From positions 682,001 to 746,000 of the forward strand of contig MU394060.1 of the NCBI GenBank assembly GCA_022578605.1: 64,000 nt of DNA. Reading direction: 5' to 3'. This document shows positions 1 through 11,397 of the stretch, one piece after another. The first letter of the stretch is position 1. Each line of letters begins with the position of its first letter. Under the pieces are notes generated by a model. It saw nothing but the letters and a program-made list of their open reading frames with translations, searched no databases and was not told the DNA's origin. Source of the stretch: Camillea tinctor (lineage: Eukaryota > Ascomycota > Sordariomycetes > Xylariales > Xylariaceae). Both the position numbers and the translations under genes were made by a program.

Positions 1-999
1 ACCGGTACTATTTTAAAGTTTAGGTACGGTAATTTATAAGTACCTAACAGCTGATGTATGAATGACCGAGGCGGAAACTTGGTTAGCCGAAATTCTACAG
101 GTTTCCTCTGATTGGGATGACGAGTTCCCTGCCTCCTAAAGCAGAGAGCTCCATTTCGCAATTCGTGTACTCGGAGCTATCGGCTTTTCAGATAATTGAA
201 CAACGGAGGTTTAGGTAAGGGAGTTAACAAAACTAATCTAGGTAATGTATGAATATACATATATATATTACCTGACCCCTGAATAATTGAAGAGATGCAA
301 TGCAATAAGATGCAAAAAACTGAAAATACTGTTAACTTCAACACCTGATAGTCCCGCTCTGTAAGGGACGTCAAGTTACAATATTGAAGAAGTAACAGTT
401 ATCAAGGTATGGATGTACATAGTTTGTCACTTAACTTACTTGAACGGACTTACAAGCGAGCATTCCTTCCGCAGGTTATTCTTGCGTGTTCTTGTGTACA
501 TGTAAAACCAAAAAGGGAAAATCTTTCCTTTTTCTATTTGGTGATATGCGTGGTGTAAGAAAGAATTGACGTAAGGTCAAATATATTGATCGATGATAAT
601 GTAATTACAACATCGTTATGTAGGTTATAATACAGGTAACAATATAGGTACTCGGTTACAACTTTGAAGGTAAGTATGTAGATTTAGGTACGTAACACGA
701 TATGTATACCTAGGTACGTACCCAGCTTTCCACAAGTTCAAATCACGTGAAATGTCTTGGCATTTTTTCGCGGTTTGGCTGTCTCTGATGCAAGGCCAGC
801 TTCAATTGCGAGGTTGACGGGACGAACTGGAAGCTTCAACTTTAAACCAATAAAACCCCCCAAAAACACCTACTCAACGAAAAGCCGGCGGCAGCAAACA
901 GTTTCAACTGTGCTTCGCCCTATTCACACCTCATCATCTTCTTTCCTTTATACGCCAATTTTTTGTTCTTAGTTTTAACCACACAGGAAACTCCCCAAG
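1..999. other. Intergenic, promoter of V-ATPase c gene
   Basis: No gene was found. The left part is AT-rich with scattered TAGGTA-type motifs. The last 250 bases are the presumptive promoter and 5' leader of the V-ATPase c gene and become CT-rich just before the start codon. Short open frames here lack codon bias and recognisable protein features. Confidence 0.6.
744..749. promoter_or_regulatory. CACGTG E-box upstream of V-ATPase c
   Basis: A perfect CACGTG palindrome, in the context ATCACGTGA, lies about 250 bases before the start codon of the V-ATPase c gene. This hexamer is bound by bHLH factors in fungi (Cbf1/Pho4 type). The role at this promoter is inferred from position only. Confidence 0.3.
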
Positions 1000-1892
1000 A
1001 TGGCGGAATCCGAGATCGCGCCTAAGTTTGCCCCCTTCATCGGCATGGTAAGCTCTCCCATCTCATCCCGACAAGATCCTGGTGTCGCTCGCCTACCCAC
1101 CACCCACCGGACTCCATCTCGAATTTCAGAACTGACAATGCTTCATCTCGCAGGCCGGTATAGCCGCCGCTATGATATTCGGCAGTATGCAAACTATTCC
1201 CCCCTTTTGCTCGATAGACGATGGACGATGGATGATGATGGACACGGTATACTAAGAAAGCGTTGCAGGCATCGGAGCAGCATACGGTACCGCGAAGTCG
1301 GGGATTGGTATTGCGGGTGTCGGTACCTTCAGACCGGATCTTATCATGAAGGTTAGTTTGCAACCTCTGCTGCTTGGGAAGTCAAAGAAAGGACTCTGGA
1401 GGGTTTGGCTGTTAACGTGTTATATCGAATAGTGTCTGATCCCCGTCGTCATGTCCGGTATCATCGCCGTCTACTCACTCGTCATCGCCGTCCTGATCGC
1501 CGAAGATATGGCGCCGCCGTCGCAACAGAGCTACAGCCTGTTTAAGTACGTTTTGCTCCGAGCCTAGGTATACAAAATGCGGTAAATATTATATATTGAT
1601 ATACAATAACAGCGGTTTTATGCATCTCGGATGCGGCCTGGCGGTTGGTATGACGGGTCTCGCCGCTGGATACTGCATCGGCATCGTCGGTGACAAGGGC
1701 GTCAGAGCGTATATGGAACAGTCGCGGGTGTTCGTCGGCATGGTGCTGATTCTTATTTTCGGCGAGGTCCTCGGTCTTTATGGGTGCGTTTCGATTCCTC
1801 AAGGAAAGCGATACTTTTCTCGCAGAACCAAGTTGCTGATGTGTAATAGATTGATCGTTGCTCTTATTCTCAACACCAAGAGCAGAGGCTAA
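1000..1892 (+). CDS. vma-3: V-type H+-ATPase proteolipid subunit c
   Basis: The gene encodes the 162-residue proteolipid that forms the proton-translocating c-ring of the V0 sector in the vacuolar membrane. Six exons were traced by phase: 1000-1047, 1154-1184, 1269-1351, 1433-1545, 1613-1783 and 1850-1892. The joined protein begins [16 protein letters not shown] and has four membrane helices. The second half carries the proton-binding glutamate in the helix reading [12 protein letters not shown]. It ends in LNTKSRG, as is typical of the family, and the length matches fungal orthologues (about 161). Every splice junction restores the conserved sequence, including Ser across exons 2/3 and Asn across exons 4/5. 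Exon 2 is only 31 nt. The gene stands alone; its neighbour downstream is convergent. Confidence 0.96.
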
Positions 1893-2839
1893 AATAACAC
1901 GACTAACCAACTACTACTACGAACTTATTTACTCAAACACCATAGTAGTCCACTATTCCCCCTATTTCACCAACATTCGTAGGGCAGGAAGGGTCCGAAC
2001 TTAGGCAGAGTTCATAAAAGAGGCAGAGTGTAATCAATAAACTGCATATTTTTGATGGCGTTCCATGGGGTATGTAGAACTACGGATGATTTAGAGACGT
2101 TGACGGTTTTAGCAGTAGCAGCGGTAGGCCTGGGAAATGACATGATTTTCTTTCTTTCCTCGTTGAAACACAACAAAGTCCGATGCTACTTCAGATGTTA
2201 TGAGACAGAGAAAGGTCACACCCCCCCAAACACCACACGCTGTATTATTATATTTTATGCAAAGCTACAGTATCAAATATGTTTCTGGTCAATTGGAATG
2301 CTACGGAATAGAGGACAGACCTATCTCAAGCCTAACCTAACAAAAAAAATGAATGAATGAACGGGAAGTCAAATCGCGTACGTACATTGGGCATGTTCTC
2401 ATATACGTCTCCCTGGCCTCCCCTTTATTCCTCCTATCCTTTGGCCATCTTTGCTTTCCTATGGTCGAATGTACCCGAGACGAGACGACGACGCTGCAGC
2501 CAATTTCATATCAAATAGGGACGTAGAAGCGAATACTCCAGCTTCTATATCTATATTGTCCCTGAATCCACCTTCCCCCCCCTCCCCCCTTAACGCCATG
2601 GGAAAAAAAAAAAAAGCAACGGCACAAAATCCAATATTCCCATGTCCCTAAATGTCTTGTTCTGCTTGTTGAGAAAGATAAAGCTAGAAAAAAAGAAAAA
2701 GAAAGGTGTTCCCTCTGGTAATAATATCTGCGTATCCGCTGAGCTCTCTCCGCCGTGGTGTTTAGCACGACTCTGCCCGGCAGTATTTCCCCAACGACCA
2801 ACAGCCACACCCAGCCGCTCTCTGCTGCTTGGGCAGTGC
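1893..2839. other. Convergent 3' intergenic region
   Basis: This stretch lies between the 3' ends of the V-ATPase c gene and the minus-strand gene that ends at 2840. It has A-rich and C-rich runs and a few short open frames with no coding character. No RNA gene was recognised. It probably holds both 3' UTRs. Confidence 0.6.
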
Positions 2840-3958
2840 CTATCGGCCGAAGCGGCGAGCCAGCTTCCTCCGGCTCCCGCTCTCCATCTCGCGCCGGAAG
2901 TTCGTCCAGCTGCGGTCGCGCTCCTCGGACTCTTTTAGCTGGGCTGTGTTGCCTGTCGTCAGCACATGCTTTGATATACATACCCCCCCCTCTCTCTCTC
3001 TCTTAAAAAAAAGGGGGGAGGAAGGGGGGAGGAAGGGGGGAGGGTGTTGGGGAAAGGGGAAAGGAGAAGAGAGAAAAAGGGGGATGAAGGGGCAGATCCA
3101 CCAAACTCACCCAGGAACCAGTCCCACCGCCTATTCTCGCTAATCAGTATATCCTCGCCGCTCTCCCTCGCGAGCCGCTCCCTTCGCGCCCGCGCCGCCG
3201 CCTCCTCCCCCACCAGATACGGGTCCTCGAGCGGGCGCACGCGCTCCCCGCTCCCTCCCGATGCCGCATCGTCTCCCCCGTTCAGCGTGGCGGACGATGT
3301 GTTCGCCCGCGCCAGCACCGACCGCAGCGCGTCGCCCCCCGCCGCCACCCGCCGGCTCGCCACGCTGTGGTAGTGCCGCGCCTGCGGGCTCGACCACGAC
3401 GTCGGCATGCGGAAGTGGCTGAGCGAGGGGGCGGCCGCGCGCCGCGGCGAGGGCAGCCGCGGGAGCCCTGCCCCGGGCGTGAAGGTGCTTATCCGAGGGG
3501 CGGGGGAGGTGGTGGGGAGCGGGGGCAGGAGGGATGTGGGGTGGCGGGGTGGGGGGGAGGTGGTAGAAGGGGAGGAGGAGGTGGTGGTGGTTGCGGTTCG
3601 GGGGGTGTTGGTGGTGGTGGTGGTGTTAGTGGTCGGCGCGGCTCGGTTTATGGTGGAGTAGTGCGGCACGGTGGCGGGCGTGTAGGCCGGCGTGCTCTCG
3701 TTGGGGGGGATGGTGGAGTGGTAGGAGGGCGCTTCGGAGACTAGACGGGAGGGGGAGTGCCATGTTAGCGGTGTCTCCGCGAGAGATTAATGCCTCGTGG
3801 GTTATTCTGTCTTTCGGGTATCGTGAGGTGTTCCGGTCCGGGTGCAAAGGGAAGAGGGAAGCTGTCTCACTGTATGATGGGGCGGCCGAGCGGATCGAGG
3901 CTGTCTCGAAGTCATCGGTGCTCAGCCGGTAGTATATAGCGGTGTCGGCGGCAGCCAT
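2840..3958 (-). CDS. Uncharacterised Thr/Pro-rich fungal protein
   Basis: A predicted 276-residue protein in three exons: 3958-3871, 3740-3111 and 2952-2840. Intron 1 (donor GTGAGA, acceptor CTAG) and intron 2 (donor GTGAGT, acceptor ACAG) both keep phase. The N-terminus (MAAADTAIYYRLSTDDFETA) leads into a low-complexity Thr/Pro/Ser stretch at about residues 65-110, then a charged region rich in Arg and Glu. The C-terminus reads RRWDWFLGNTAQLKESEERD and ends RRKLARRFGR. This tail, with its Trp-Asp-Trp and basic end, looks conserved rather than random. No catalytic motif, signal peptide or membrane segment is seen. I do not recognise the function. The coding strand is very GC-rich at third positions. 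Confidence 0.75.
3009..3080. repeat. Purine-rich G-run tract inside an intron
   Basis: Tandem units of about 11 bases (six Gs followed by AGGAA) repeat three times and are followed by more G runs; a (TC)n tract lies just before. The tract sits inside intron 2 of the minus-strand gene, so in the transcript it is a pyrimidine tract. The plus strand could form a G-quadruplex or triplex. Confidence 0.7.
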
Positions 3959-5221
3959 GGTGAAAAACGGCTTGTGGAATTATGCGCAGGAAGTTATTCC
4001 CAAAGGTAGCTTACGCCAAGAAGGAGAACAAGAGGGGAGTAAAGAGGAGGAAGAGAGAAAAGGAAAAGTAGTGATGGTGGTAACAGCTTGCACACCGGCT
4101 CTTGTATCCCGCCGGGTTCACTTGTTACTCCAAATCTCGCAGACAGGATGCAACAATGTAGTCTCTCGATGAATCAGACCGTCGTCATCGGCACACACAA
4201 GCACGATATCGGATCGGCAATCAACCAGGACTACCCTACGGTGCTCGATCCAGCTTCTCCAACCCAATTCATAAAGAGTTGACTTAAGATCGACAGCTAC
4301 TTTTTGAATGGAGGTATGGAGGTTTGAAAGTAGGTATAGGTCACGATGGACAAACTAAAGCTACCTCAGACCCGAGCTAGGAAGGAAAAGTTCAGGGTCT
4401 TTATCTTTCTTTCTTTACATGCGCCTCTTGTGTCTTATATTTTGTGTAAGGGTGTATAAAGTGTGTGAACTAGATAAACTTTAGGAGGTGCAGTAGGTAG
4501 TAAACATGTCCCAAATATATGCCCACGTGAGGGTTGCAGAAGTTGACGAAAGGGTGTGGGTGGGTGTGGTTACAAGTGGGAGGGGAGGGGGGAAGAGACG
4601 GGTAGGGAGGAAAAGAAACATTAGAATACTCTAATAAGTACCTACTAGGTTAGGTAGGTAGGTTATCTACATAATAGTATTTTGGAACACAAACTGGAAC
4701 CGTTAAAAAGTAAAAGGCCATAAAGACCCCCAAGAGCCACAAGGGACAACGCACATTGAGGGTCAATGACGGCTATGTGATGTGTGACCGATCTTTCGAG
4801 TTACTAGAAGTATACTTACCTTCTAGCCTTATGGCTGCTTTCGTACTACTGGCCGGGTTCCTGTTGGCTTGCCTTATCGAGCTGGATCGCATGTCTCACT
4901 CATGTACCTGCTATGATCCCGCCTCTGCGGGTTCCATATAACTCAACCTTACAGGTAGACGGGGTCCCGAGTTGCCTTTCTTGGCGCATAGCTAGGCATA
5001 GGCTAGGTAAGCTAAGCGTGGACTCGCCAGAACCTATCGTGACTTAGACAGATCGAAGGCCCAAGCATTCATTATATCTGTCCTTTGTTTGGTTGATAAT
5101 TCCCCAGTGAACACTATGCTGAAACAGCTATTAATAGGTAACAGCAAATAGCTATCCGCTAGAGTAGAGTTTACGTTTTTTTGAGTTTCCTGGTTTCCTA
5201 GTGTTGATACAGGTTGGAGTG

Positions 5222-5251
5222 TATATATATATATAGAGAGAGAGAGAGAGA
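5222..5251. repeat. Compound (TA)n(GA)n microsatellite
   Basis: An uninterrupted TA dinucleotide run passes directly into a GA run. It is intergenic, and no gene is affected. Confidence 0.9.
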
Positions 5252-5369
5252 TTCGAAAAGGCGGTATATTGATAGTTGTAGTAGGTTATGTCTGGTATGT
5301 ACCGTTGACCTAACTTACATGCGATTTCATAAGTATAACCTCTCTCACTTATACTAATCTTAGGTTATA

Positions 5370-5402
5370 CGGAGTACAGATGGACATATTGTATGTACTC
5401 CG
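5370..5402. repeat. Short perfect inverted repeat CGGAGTACA/TGTACTCCG
   Basis: Two perfect 9-base arms (5370-5378 and 5394-5402) flank a 15-base spacer. The core TACGGAGTA/TACTCCGTA recurs elsewhere in the window (TACTCCGTA near 39146 and 39990), always between genes. The role is unknown. Confidence 0.7.
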
Positions 5403-8187
5403 ATTGCGGGGTTTATCGTAGCGCACCGGAATTTAGGTGGGCAGGCGGGGTAGTTCTAGGTGGTAACATAGTTAGGTACCTACCTAAACGCCTCCAGACC
5501 GACGGGCTCTTAGGCATGTAATACTATAAGCCAGATAAAGGCCATGCGTGTAAGCATATCTAGGACAGGGATAAGAAGTGTAATCCTATTCCACCATTAT
5601 TGTACCTAAAAGGCGTAGGTATACAGCACTCAATCTTCTACTAATTACACACTATCTTAGTACTACAACGTACAAACGTAGAAACAACTTGAACAGGCAA
5701 ACGCATCGTGGGTCCTCGTTCGGAGACTCGCGCACTCGCGTGGTAACTCACCGAACCCCGAATCACAAACTCACCTTTAGTTATGTTTCAACCTAGGTAT
5801 AACTGACCTCCATACTGTGTATAATCCAAGACTCGACCCCGTCTTCCACATAAGCCCAGAACTCTCTCTCCCCTAGTCGATGAGGGGAAAAAAAGAAAAA
5901 AGGGGGACATAGCCTCAGTGAGAAGTGGGACACTGCGGGTCGTGATAACCCACGGCTACCTTGGTGAATTTACTTGAGGTACGGAATGCACTTATATATC
6001 AATATAATTTGTGTAGTTTATGTATTTTCATGTGCGTGAGACATTTCTCCCCCCCGTGAGAGGCCTCCGCCCCCTCCTCTTTCCCCCTCTTCTTATTTCG
6101 ACCAAGGCCACTTAATGGTCCCTCCATAATATATGTCAAATCACGAAAAGAGAGGGGGAATGGAAGACGAAAATGAGAGGGTGAGAACCATGGCCAAGAG
6201 GAAACTCGCATCCATCCTGTGTGCAAAAAAATGTATCAAAGAAATCCTTGTGACTTGTTCTCTCGTCCGGCTGGCTAGATTACGACCTGGCTTGGCCAAC
6301 CCTCCCTACTTACCTACATACATACACGAATATAGCTATGTAACTCTAGGTCGCTAGTAGTCAGGGGCCAGTGACCACGCGTCACATGCAAACCCATCAA
6401 AAGTAAGACATGGCTGCCAACCTTTAGATAGGCGTATAGTTCAAAATGGCAGGTTATTTCCACCGCGGCGATTCCGTAAGACACATCGTTGCGCCAACTT
6501 ACCCCAAGGACAACTATATATTTTGCGGATAACTTACACATATATAACTTACACCAATACGGCCCGTTCCTTTAGAAAGTCATGAGACCCTGAATGATGT
6601 GTGTAGCCAAGCATGGAGGTTATCGGGGACAGCCGCTTAGCCACAGTTGGAGAGTGATACTTCAGCCACTCTGGTGAGTTGTGTTGGTAGTATAGGAGGT
6701 AGACTAGATTCAATAGAGCGTATTGTAACTTGTGCATGCTAATACATAAAGGACGAAAGGAAACCCGCAGAGATCTACATACCTAAACCAAAGTACAAAG
6801 GCGAGCTATGTGCTGATGTTTGCTAATCATCCCCTGACTATGATAGCTAGTCATAAGTTGCAACTAGTAACCGGTAGCATGCTTGTTGTTAAAAGCTCTG
6901 CGATCTAAACTGTCTGGTCCGTCCGGGCCTGTAGATTCGGGAATATTCATAACCCTCTAGAATTTCAGTACAGGCCAGCGAAGAGTGTATTTACCTTAGG
7001 TTTTACTTAACAATTAGAGAATGCATATAGATATTGATATCCTAGACGCTCTCGAGTCTCCCTATGGAGCATATCTTCCTAGCCCCTTGGAGCTCGGGTG
7101 TCTTCTCTCCATAAGATTACGCATAATAGTAGCATAGAAATAACTATACATCTAATAAGAAAGAGGCTTCCTTATTTTTTATATCAGTCATTCCTACTGT
7201 TGCTATAGTAGTAAACAAGATAGGATAAGAGATGCAAGTGAGTGAATTTTCACAGTCTTTGGATAGCAGGTTATTTCTATTGCAACTTAGGACGAAGTTG
7301 GATCAACGAGGAATATTCAGCATGATAGCAAATTCCTTCCTACTCCCTACTTAGACTACGGCAGGGGAACTTCTGCAGTTGGGCTAGCATATTGTCTATC
7401 TGAAGACGTTCATAGATGAGGGGGCGTAGTACATCTTAGCTGGCCTTCTAAAGAAGTAGTATCAGTTTAGAACTGATAATGAATGGTATATATCAGACAG
7501 TCTAGTAGGAGTTGGTTGATTACATTACCTATATAAGAGAACTAGCTAGCAAGTCCTCCCCCATCGGATTAGCTGTTATGATCCTAATAGAGCTAACGGA
7601 CAGTATAGAAACTAAATATATACTACAGATGGCAACCTGTATGACAAGGCACAATACCCAATGATTTTATACCAAATGAGCATGAACTGACCAAGGTGTG
7701 ACCTAGTAACGCTCCAATGTAGTGGCAGTAATAAATCCGTCGAAATGAGGGAGGGATGTTTGTTGCATTGTGAGACGAGCCCCCTATCTTATTCAATATA
7801 TCTTATATGATTTTCACCCGACAACCCTGTACTATACGACCTCTCAAAAATTCACTATGTTTCCTGGTAGATCCATGTCCCATACTATACTTCGTAGTAG
7901 GGACGTATATACTCTATCATCAAAAAATGTGCTTCCGCCCAATCCCCGTTAATATGTAGTTATTTCGTAGGCTCCAAATCGTGTTTCCCGTCATACCCCC
8001 AAAATATATAAAAACTCAAAGGGAACCAAAAAAAAATCATCCATTTACCAGCATGTCGTGCGTTATCCCGTCCCAGCCCCCCGTCCCATACTAATAGAAA
8101 ATACCGGCAGAACCGGCCATCCAATCCAGCAATAGACGATAAAGTAAATATCAAAATATGTACCCCGGCAGGCCTTGGTGGTAGGCT

Positions 8188-8881
8188 TTACCACAGTCGC
8201 CGCTGGTAATATCCAGGTGTTTCCGGCTGTGCCAGGCGGCGAATCTCCTCCTTGATGCGCTTCCTCCTCTCGGCCCTGCTCAGGGGCTTGCCGTCCTCCG
8301 AGACGCCATCCCACACCTTCTGCTTCTCTTCCGGTGCTGGATCGCCGCTTGCCGGGGCGTCGTCGTCACCGGCGATCTCCTCGTCCGCCGTGCCTACGAT
8401 GGGTTTCTGGTCGGGGGTGCCCGCCTCCTCGGGTACCGTGGGCCGCACCACGACGACGTTTTCGTCCCCGGCCGCCTCTTCTTCCGCTCCTCCGTCCGTC
8501 CCCGGGATATCTAGAGCGATCTTCGTGCCATCGTCGAGCACGGCGATGGGCCGCTGCTTGCGGATGACGTGTTGGTCTTGGTCCGGCGCGTAGATCTTCG
8601 GGCTGGGTCGGGGTATCCGGTTCGGCCTGATGGCCTCGCGCAGGTCGCGCAGCGTGCGCTGCTGGATCACGTAGCCGCTGATGAACAGAGCAAACCCGCA
8701 GAAGACGACTGGAATGTAGAGTTTTTCATGTTAGCGGACTGCCCCACCTCGTGTGAATAGCCGCTAAGTGAGCTGGCTGGCTACACGTGCTCAGTTTGGA
8801 GGAGGGGGGAGGGGTAAATTAGTTGGTCGTACTTATTCCCGATGATAGCAAAACGGAGACTTGTGAAGATGTTAATAGCAT
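8188..8881 (-). CDS. Small single-TM fungal protein of unknown function
   Basis: A predicted 189-residue protein in two exons, 8881-8833 and 8708-8188. The intron has donor GTACGA, a GCTAAC branch site and acceptor TTCCAG, and it keeps phase. The model starts MLLTSSQ, followed by a hydrophobic segment (VFCGFALFISGYVIQ, about residues 18-33). Then comes a conserved-looking basic stretch (QQRTLRDLREAIRPNR), an acidic Ala/Asp/Glu linker (about 85-150) and a charged C-terminus (RAERRKRIKEEIRRLAQ). This suggests a protein anchored by one N-terminal membrane helix with a hydrophilic tail. The start is the weak point: another frame of exon 1 also reads protein-like (DDAINIFTSLRFAIIG) but has no ATG and the wrong phase for this intron. 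I do not recognise the function. Confidence 0.65.
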
Positions 8882-10279
8882 CGTCCAAAAATGAAATCGA
8901 GTATAGATAGCAAAGATAACCGGATATAGTATATATATATAGATAGATATAAATGAGGAAAATGAATGAAATTGCAAGAAATCAAGAGTTTAGGCTGAAT
9001 AACAGCTAAGAAATTGTCAGATTAATAGTGTACGGCATGATGGCGTGTTCAACTTGGTTTAATGGTCGAGTTTCCTGTTTTCGGTTCGTGTCCGTCGCCC
9101 CGGCAACGTCCGGAGATGCTCCCGTCTTGGCGATCGACGCCGATCCCAGATCTCGACCCGAGCTGCTAAAGTTAGGCTAAACTCTCTATTTGGAACATGA
9201 TTAAGTTGAGATTTTGTACTTATATTTCTTAGTCTTTTCTTCGTCCTTGATTAAGTACGAGTTGCTTAGGCCTATAGGCCTTTACTTAGGTAGTGTGCTA
9301 GGCTGAGTTTGCGTATCACTTCATAGTAAGTAGTTATAAAGAAGCTTCCTTTCACTTTATGTGGTTATAGGTTTAAGAGCTTCAATGTATAAATTTTCAA
9401 TTTCATTTCTAATACAGACAATAAACGATGTCATAATTAATCAAATGCTACACCACTTCGATCTAAATGAATTGATGATATTGAGTAGCAAAATGTGATA
9501 TATCTCTGAAGTTCTTTAATTAACATATTAAGTCATGAGACTTGAACAAGACAATGTTTAGATCGGTGTTACAGCCTCAACGTTATTAATGTTATATAGT
9601 ACCCTAAATGTCTGGTCTCTCAAGATATCTATGTAACTGCTAGGTACTTAACCTGTGTAGGTAGGTAGGCAGCTCATAGACGTGTTCGCAAGAGTACCTA
9701 GGTAGGTACCTAGATGCGAGGCATATGCACAAGTATACCGTTCCACGACGAGGTTTTAGGGCCTAAATCTTAAAAAATTAGGTTTATCTCTTTAACGATT
9801 TCTCGCCTTGCTTTCTCGACTTACACAACATACCTAGGTAGGTTCCGAATAGAAGAGTCGATGCAAACATTAACATGTAATTGGGGCCATCTGTGGGGCG
9901 CATTGGCGTTATAGGGCTGACGGTACTCCGAAGCAGCACTGGGTAAGACCCCTCTCACGCCCCTACCTAGGTAGCTGTAGCCGTAAGACGCGCCCCGTAA
10001 ATTCGATTATCGATAAACTATCGGATACTGATAAGTAGATGAAGCTCCAGAGCATGAACTCAATTGAGCTCGCTGAACCTAATAAGCTGCTAAGCTAGAA
10101 TAGAAACAACATTTACCTACCTCTACATCTACCTACCTCCATAACACGCCAAAACCTAGATATAAATCTGCATCCCGTTTGTCAATCTCTTCGAATTACG
10201 CGAAACGCCGATATCCAAGCCTAACAAACAAGCGCCTACGAAAACATCCCAGCAAGAAAAGATAAGAAACACAACCAAC
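8882..10279. other. Divergent intergenic region
   Basis: This region separates the minus-strand TM protein gene from PRP38 and should contain both promoters. It has AT-rich stretches and several copies of a palindromic CCTAGGTAGG motif (about 9696-9712, 9832-9845 and 9963-9973). No open frame or RNA gene was recognised. Confidence 0.6.
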
Positions 10280-11125
10280 ATGGGCTCCGACACCCACCGC
10301 GCCGACGAGCGGCGCTTCCTCGACGAGCGAGGCAGCAACGTATCCCTCGCGCCGAACGGCCTGAACCCGGCCACGATCATGGAGAAGGCGGTGCGGGAGC
10401 GCATCGTGGACAGCTACTTCTGGAAGGAGCAGTGCTTCGGGGTGAACGAAGCGGACGTGGTGGACCGGGTAGTGGACCACGTATCCTTCATCGGGGGCAC
10501 ACACGGGGTGTCGCAGAAGCCGACGCCGTTCCTGTGCCTGGCCTTCAAGCTGCTGCAGCTGGCGCCGGGCGACGACGTGCTGGCCGAGTATCTGTCCTTC
10601 GGCGGGGACAAGTTCAAGTACCTGCGCGCGCTGGCGTGCTTCTACGTGCGCCTGACGCGCCGCGCCGAGGACGTGTACCGCACCCTGGAGCCCTTCCTCG
10701 AGGATAAGCGCAAGCTCCGCCGCAAGGGCCGCGCGGGCACGAGTCTGACCTTCGTGGACCAGTTTGTGGATGACTTGCTTACGAAGGACCGCGTCTGCGC
10801 GACGAGCCTGTGGCAGATGCCGAAGCGCGAGCTGCTCGAGGATCTGGATGTGTTGGAGCCGCGCGTGAGCCCCCTGGGCGATATTGAGGATCTGCTGGGC
10901 GAGGATGAGGATGAAGAGGCGGATGATGGGAATAATGGCGCGAGTGATGATAGTGATGACGAAGGACTGGTTGAAGAGGGAGAGGGCTCGGATAGGGGGC
11001 GGGCTCGGTCGAGATCTAGTAGTTCTGGCGCGAGGCGTCATTCTTCTTCGAGGGAACGAGATCGCGAACGAGATGATATGGATATAGATCGCAACGATAG
11101 ATCGAGTAGGGAAGGTAGCCGGTAG
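10280..11125 (+). CDS. PRP38: Pre-mRNA-splicing factor PRP38
   Basis: An intronless gene for a 281-residue PRP38-family protein, a component of the U4/U6.U5 tri-snRNP needed for spliceosome activation. The PRP38 domain covers about residues 15-200. It includes NPATIMEKAVRERIVDSYFW near the start, then FICLAF-like and LRALACFYVRLT core helices and a RRKGR basic patch. The C-terminal 80 residues are acidic (Asp/Glu runs) and then Arg/Ser-rich with alternating RS/RE/RD residues, as in many splicing proteins. Start choice: this ATG gives the expected N-terminus, with the family domain beginning within 30 residues. GC-rich codon use differs from the AT-rich flanks. ISY1, another splicing factor, lies 5 kb downstream. 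Confidence 0.95.
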   Translation: MGSDTHRADERRFLDERGSNVSLAPNGLNPATIMEKAVRERIVDSYFWKEQCFGVNEADVVDRVVDHVSFIGGTHGVSQKPTPFLCLAFKLLQLAPGDDVLAEYLSFGGDKFKYLRALACFYVRLTRRAEDVYRTLEPFLEDKRKLRRKGRAGTSLTFVDQFVDDLLTKDRVCATSLWQMPKRELLEDLDVLEPRVSPLGDIEDLLGEDEDEEADDGNNGASDDSDDEGLVEEGEGSDRGRARSRSSSSGARRHSSSRERDRERDDMDIDRNDRSSREGSR

Positions 11126-11397
11126 TTTCCAGGGCGTTTAATTAGCTTGTTTACGGCACAATTTTGATACCACAATACCTATTGATATAGGCGGCAAAAA
11201 AGAACGAAAGAGGCGCCAGTTCGCTAATAGAAAACCAATGCTCAGGGTAAGCAAGTCAAGCATAAATGGATTTTAGATTATTCAACTGGGTATAGCTAAT
11301 ACATAGAAGAGGTTCTGACTCTAGATTAGACCTCCCATACAGACCGATTTACTCATCTAGACGACAAAACGTTATGAACATGCTTTATATACCCGTC

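Larger units (their letters stand above)
3959..8187. other. 4.2 kb gene-poor region
   Basis: No supported gene was found. The first 300 bases are the promoter of the minus-strand gene starting at 3958. The rest is AT-rich, with TAGGTA motifs, a TA/GA microsatellite at 5222-5251 and a TACGGAGTA-type inverted repeat near 5370-5402. All open frames are under 90 codons and carry no recognisable motif. The part from 6900 to 7950 is rich in stop codons in every frame and could be old, decayed repetitive DNA, but I cannot name an element. Confidence 0.6.

Noticed and set aside
6900..7950. Possible relic of a retroelement
   Set aside because: Stop-rich AT DNA with only one short RTDN-like string; no terminal repeats or consistent frame, so no element can be named.
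10196..11041. 281-codon open frame on the minus strand opposite PRP38
   Set aside because: Antisense shadow produced by the GC-rich third positions of PRP38; its translation has no domain, and the plus strand encodes a clear family member.
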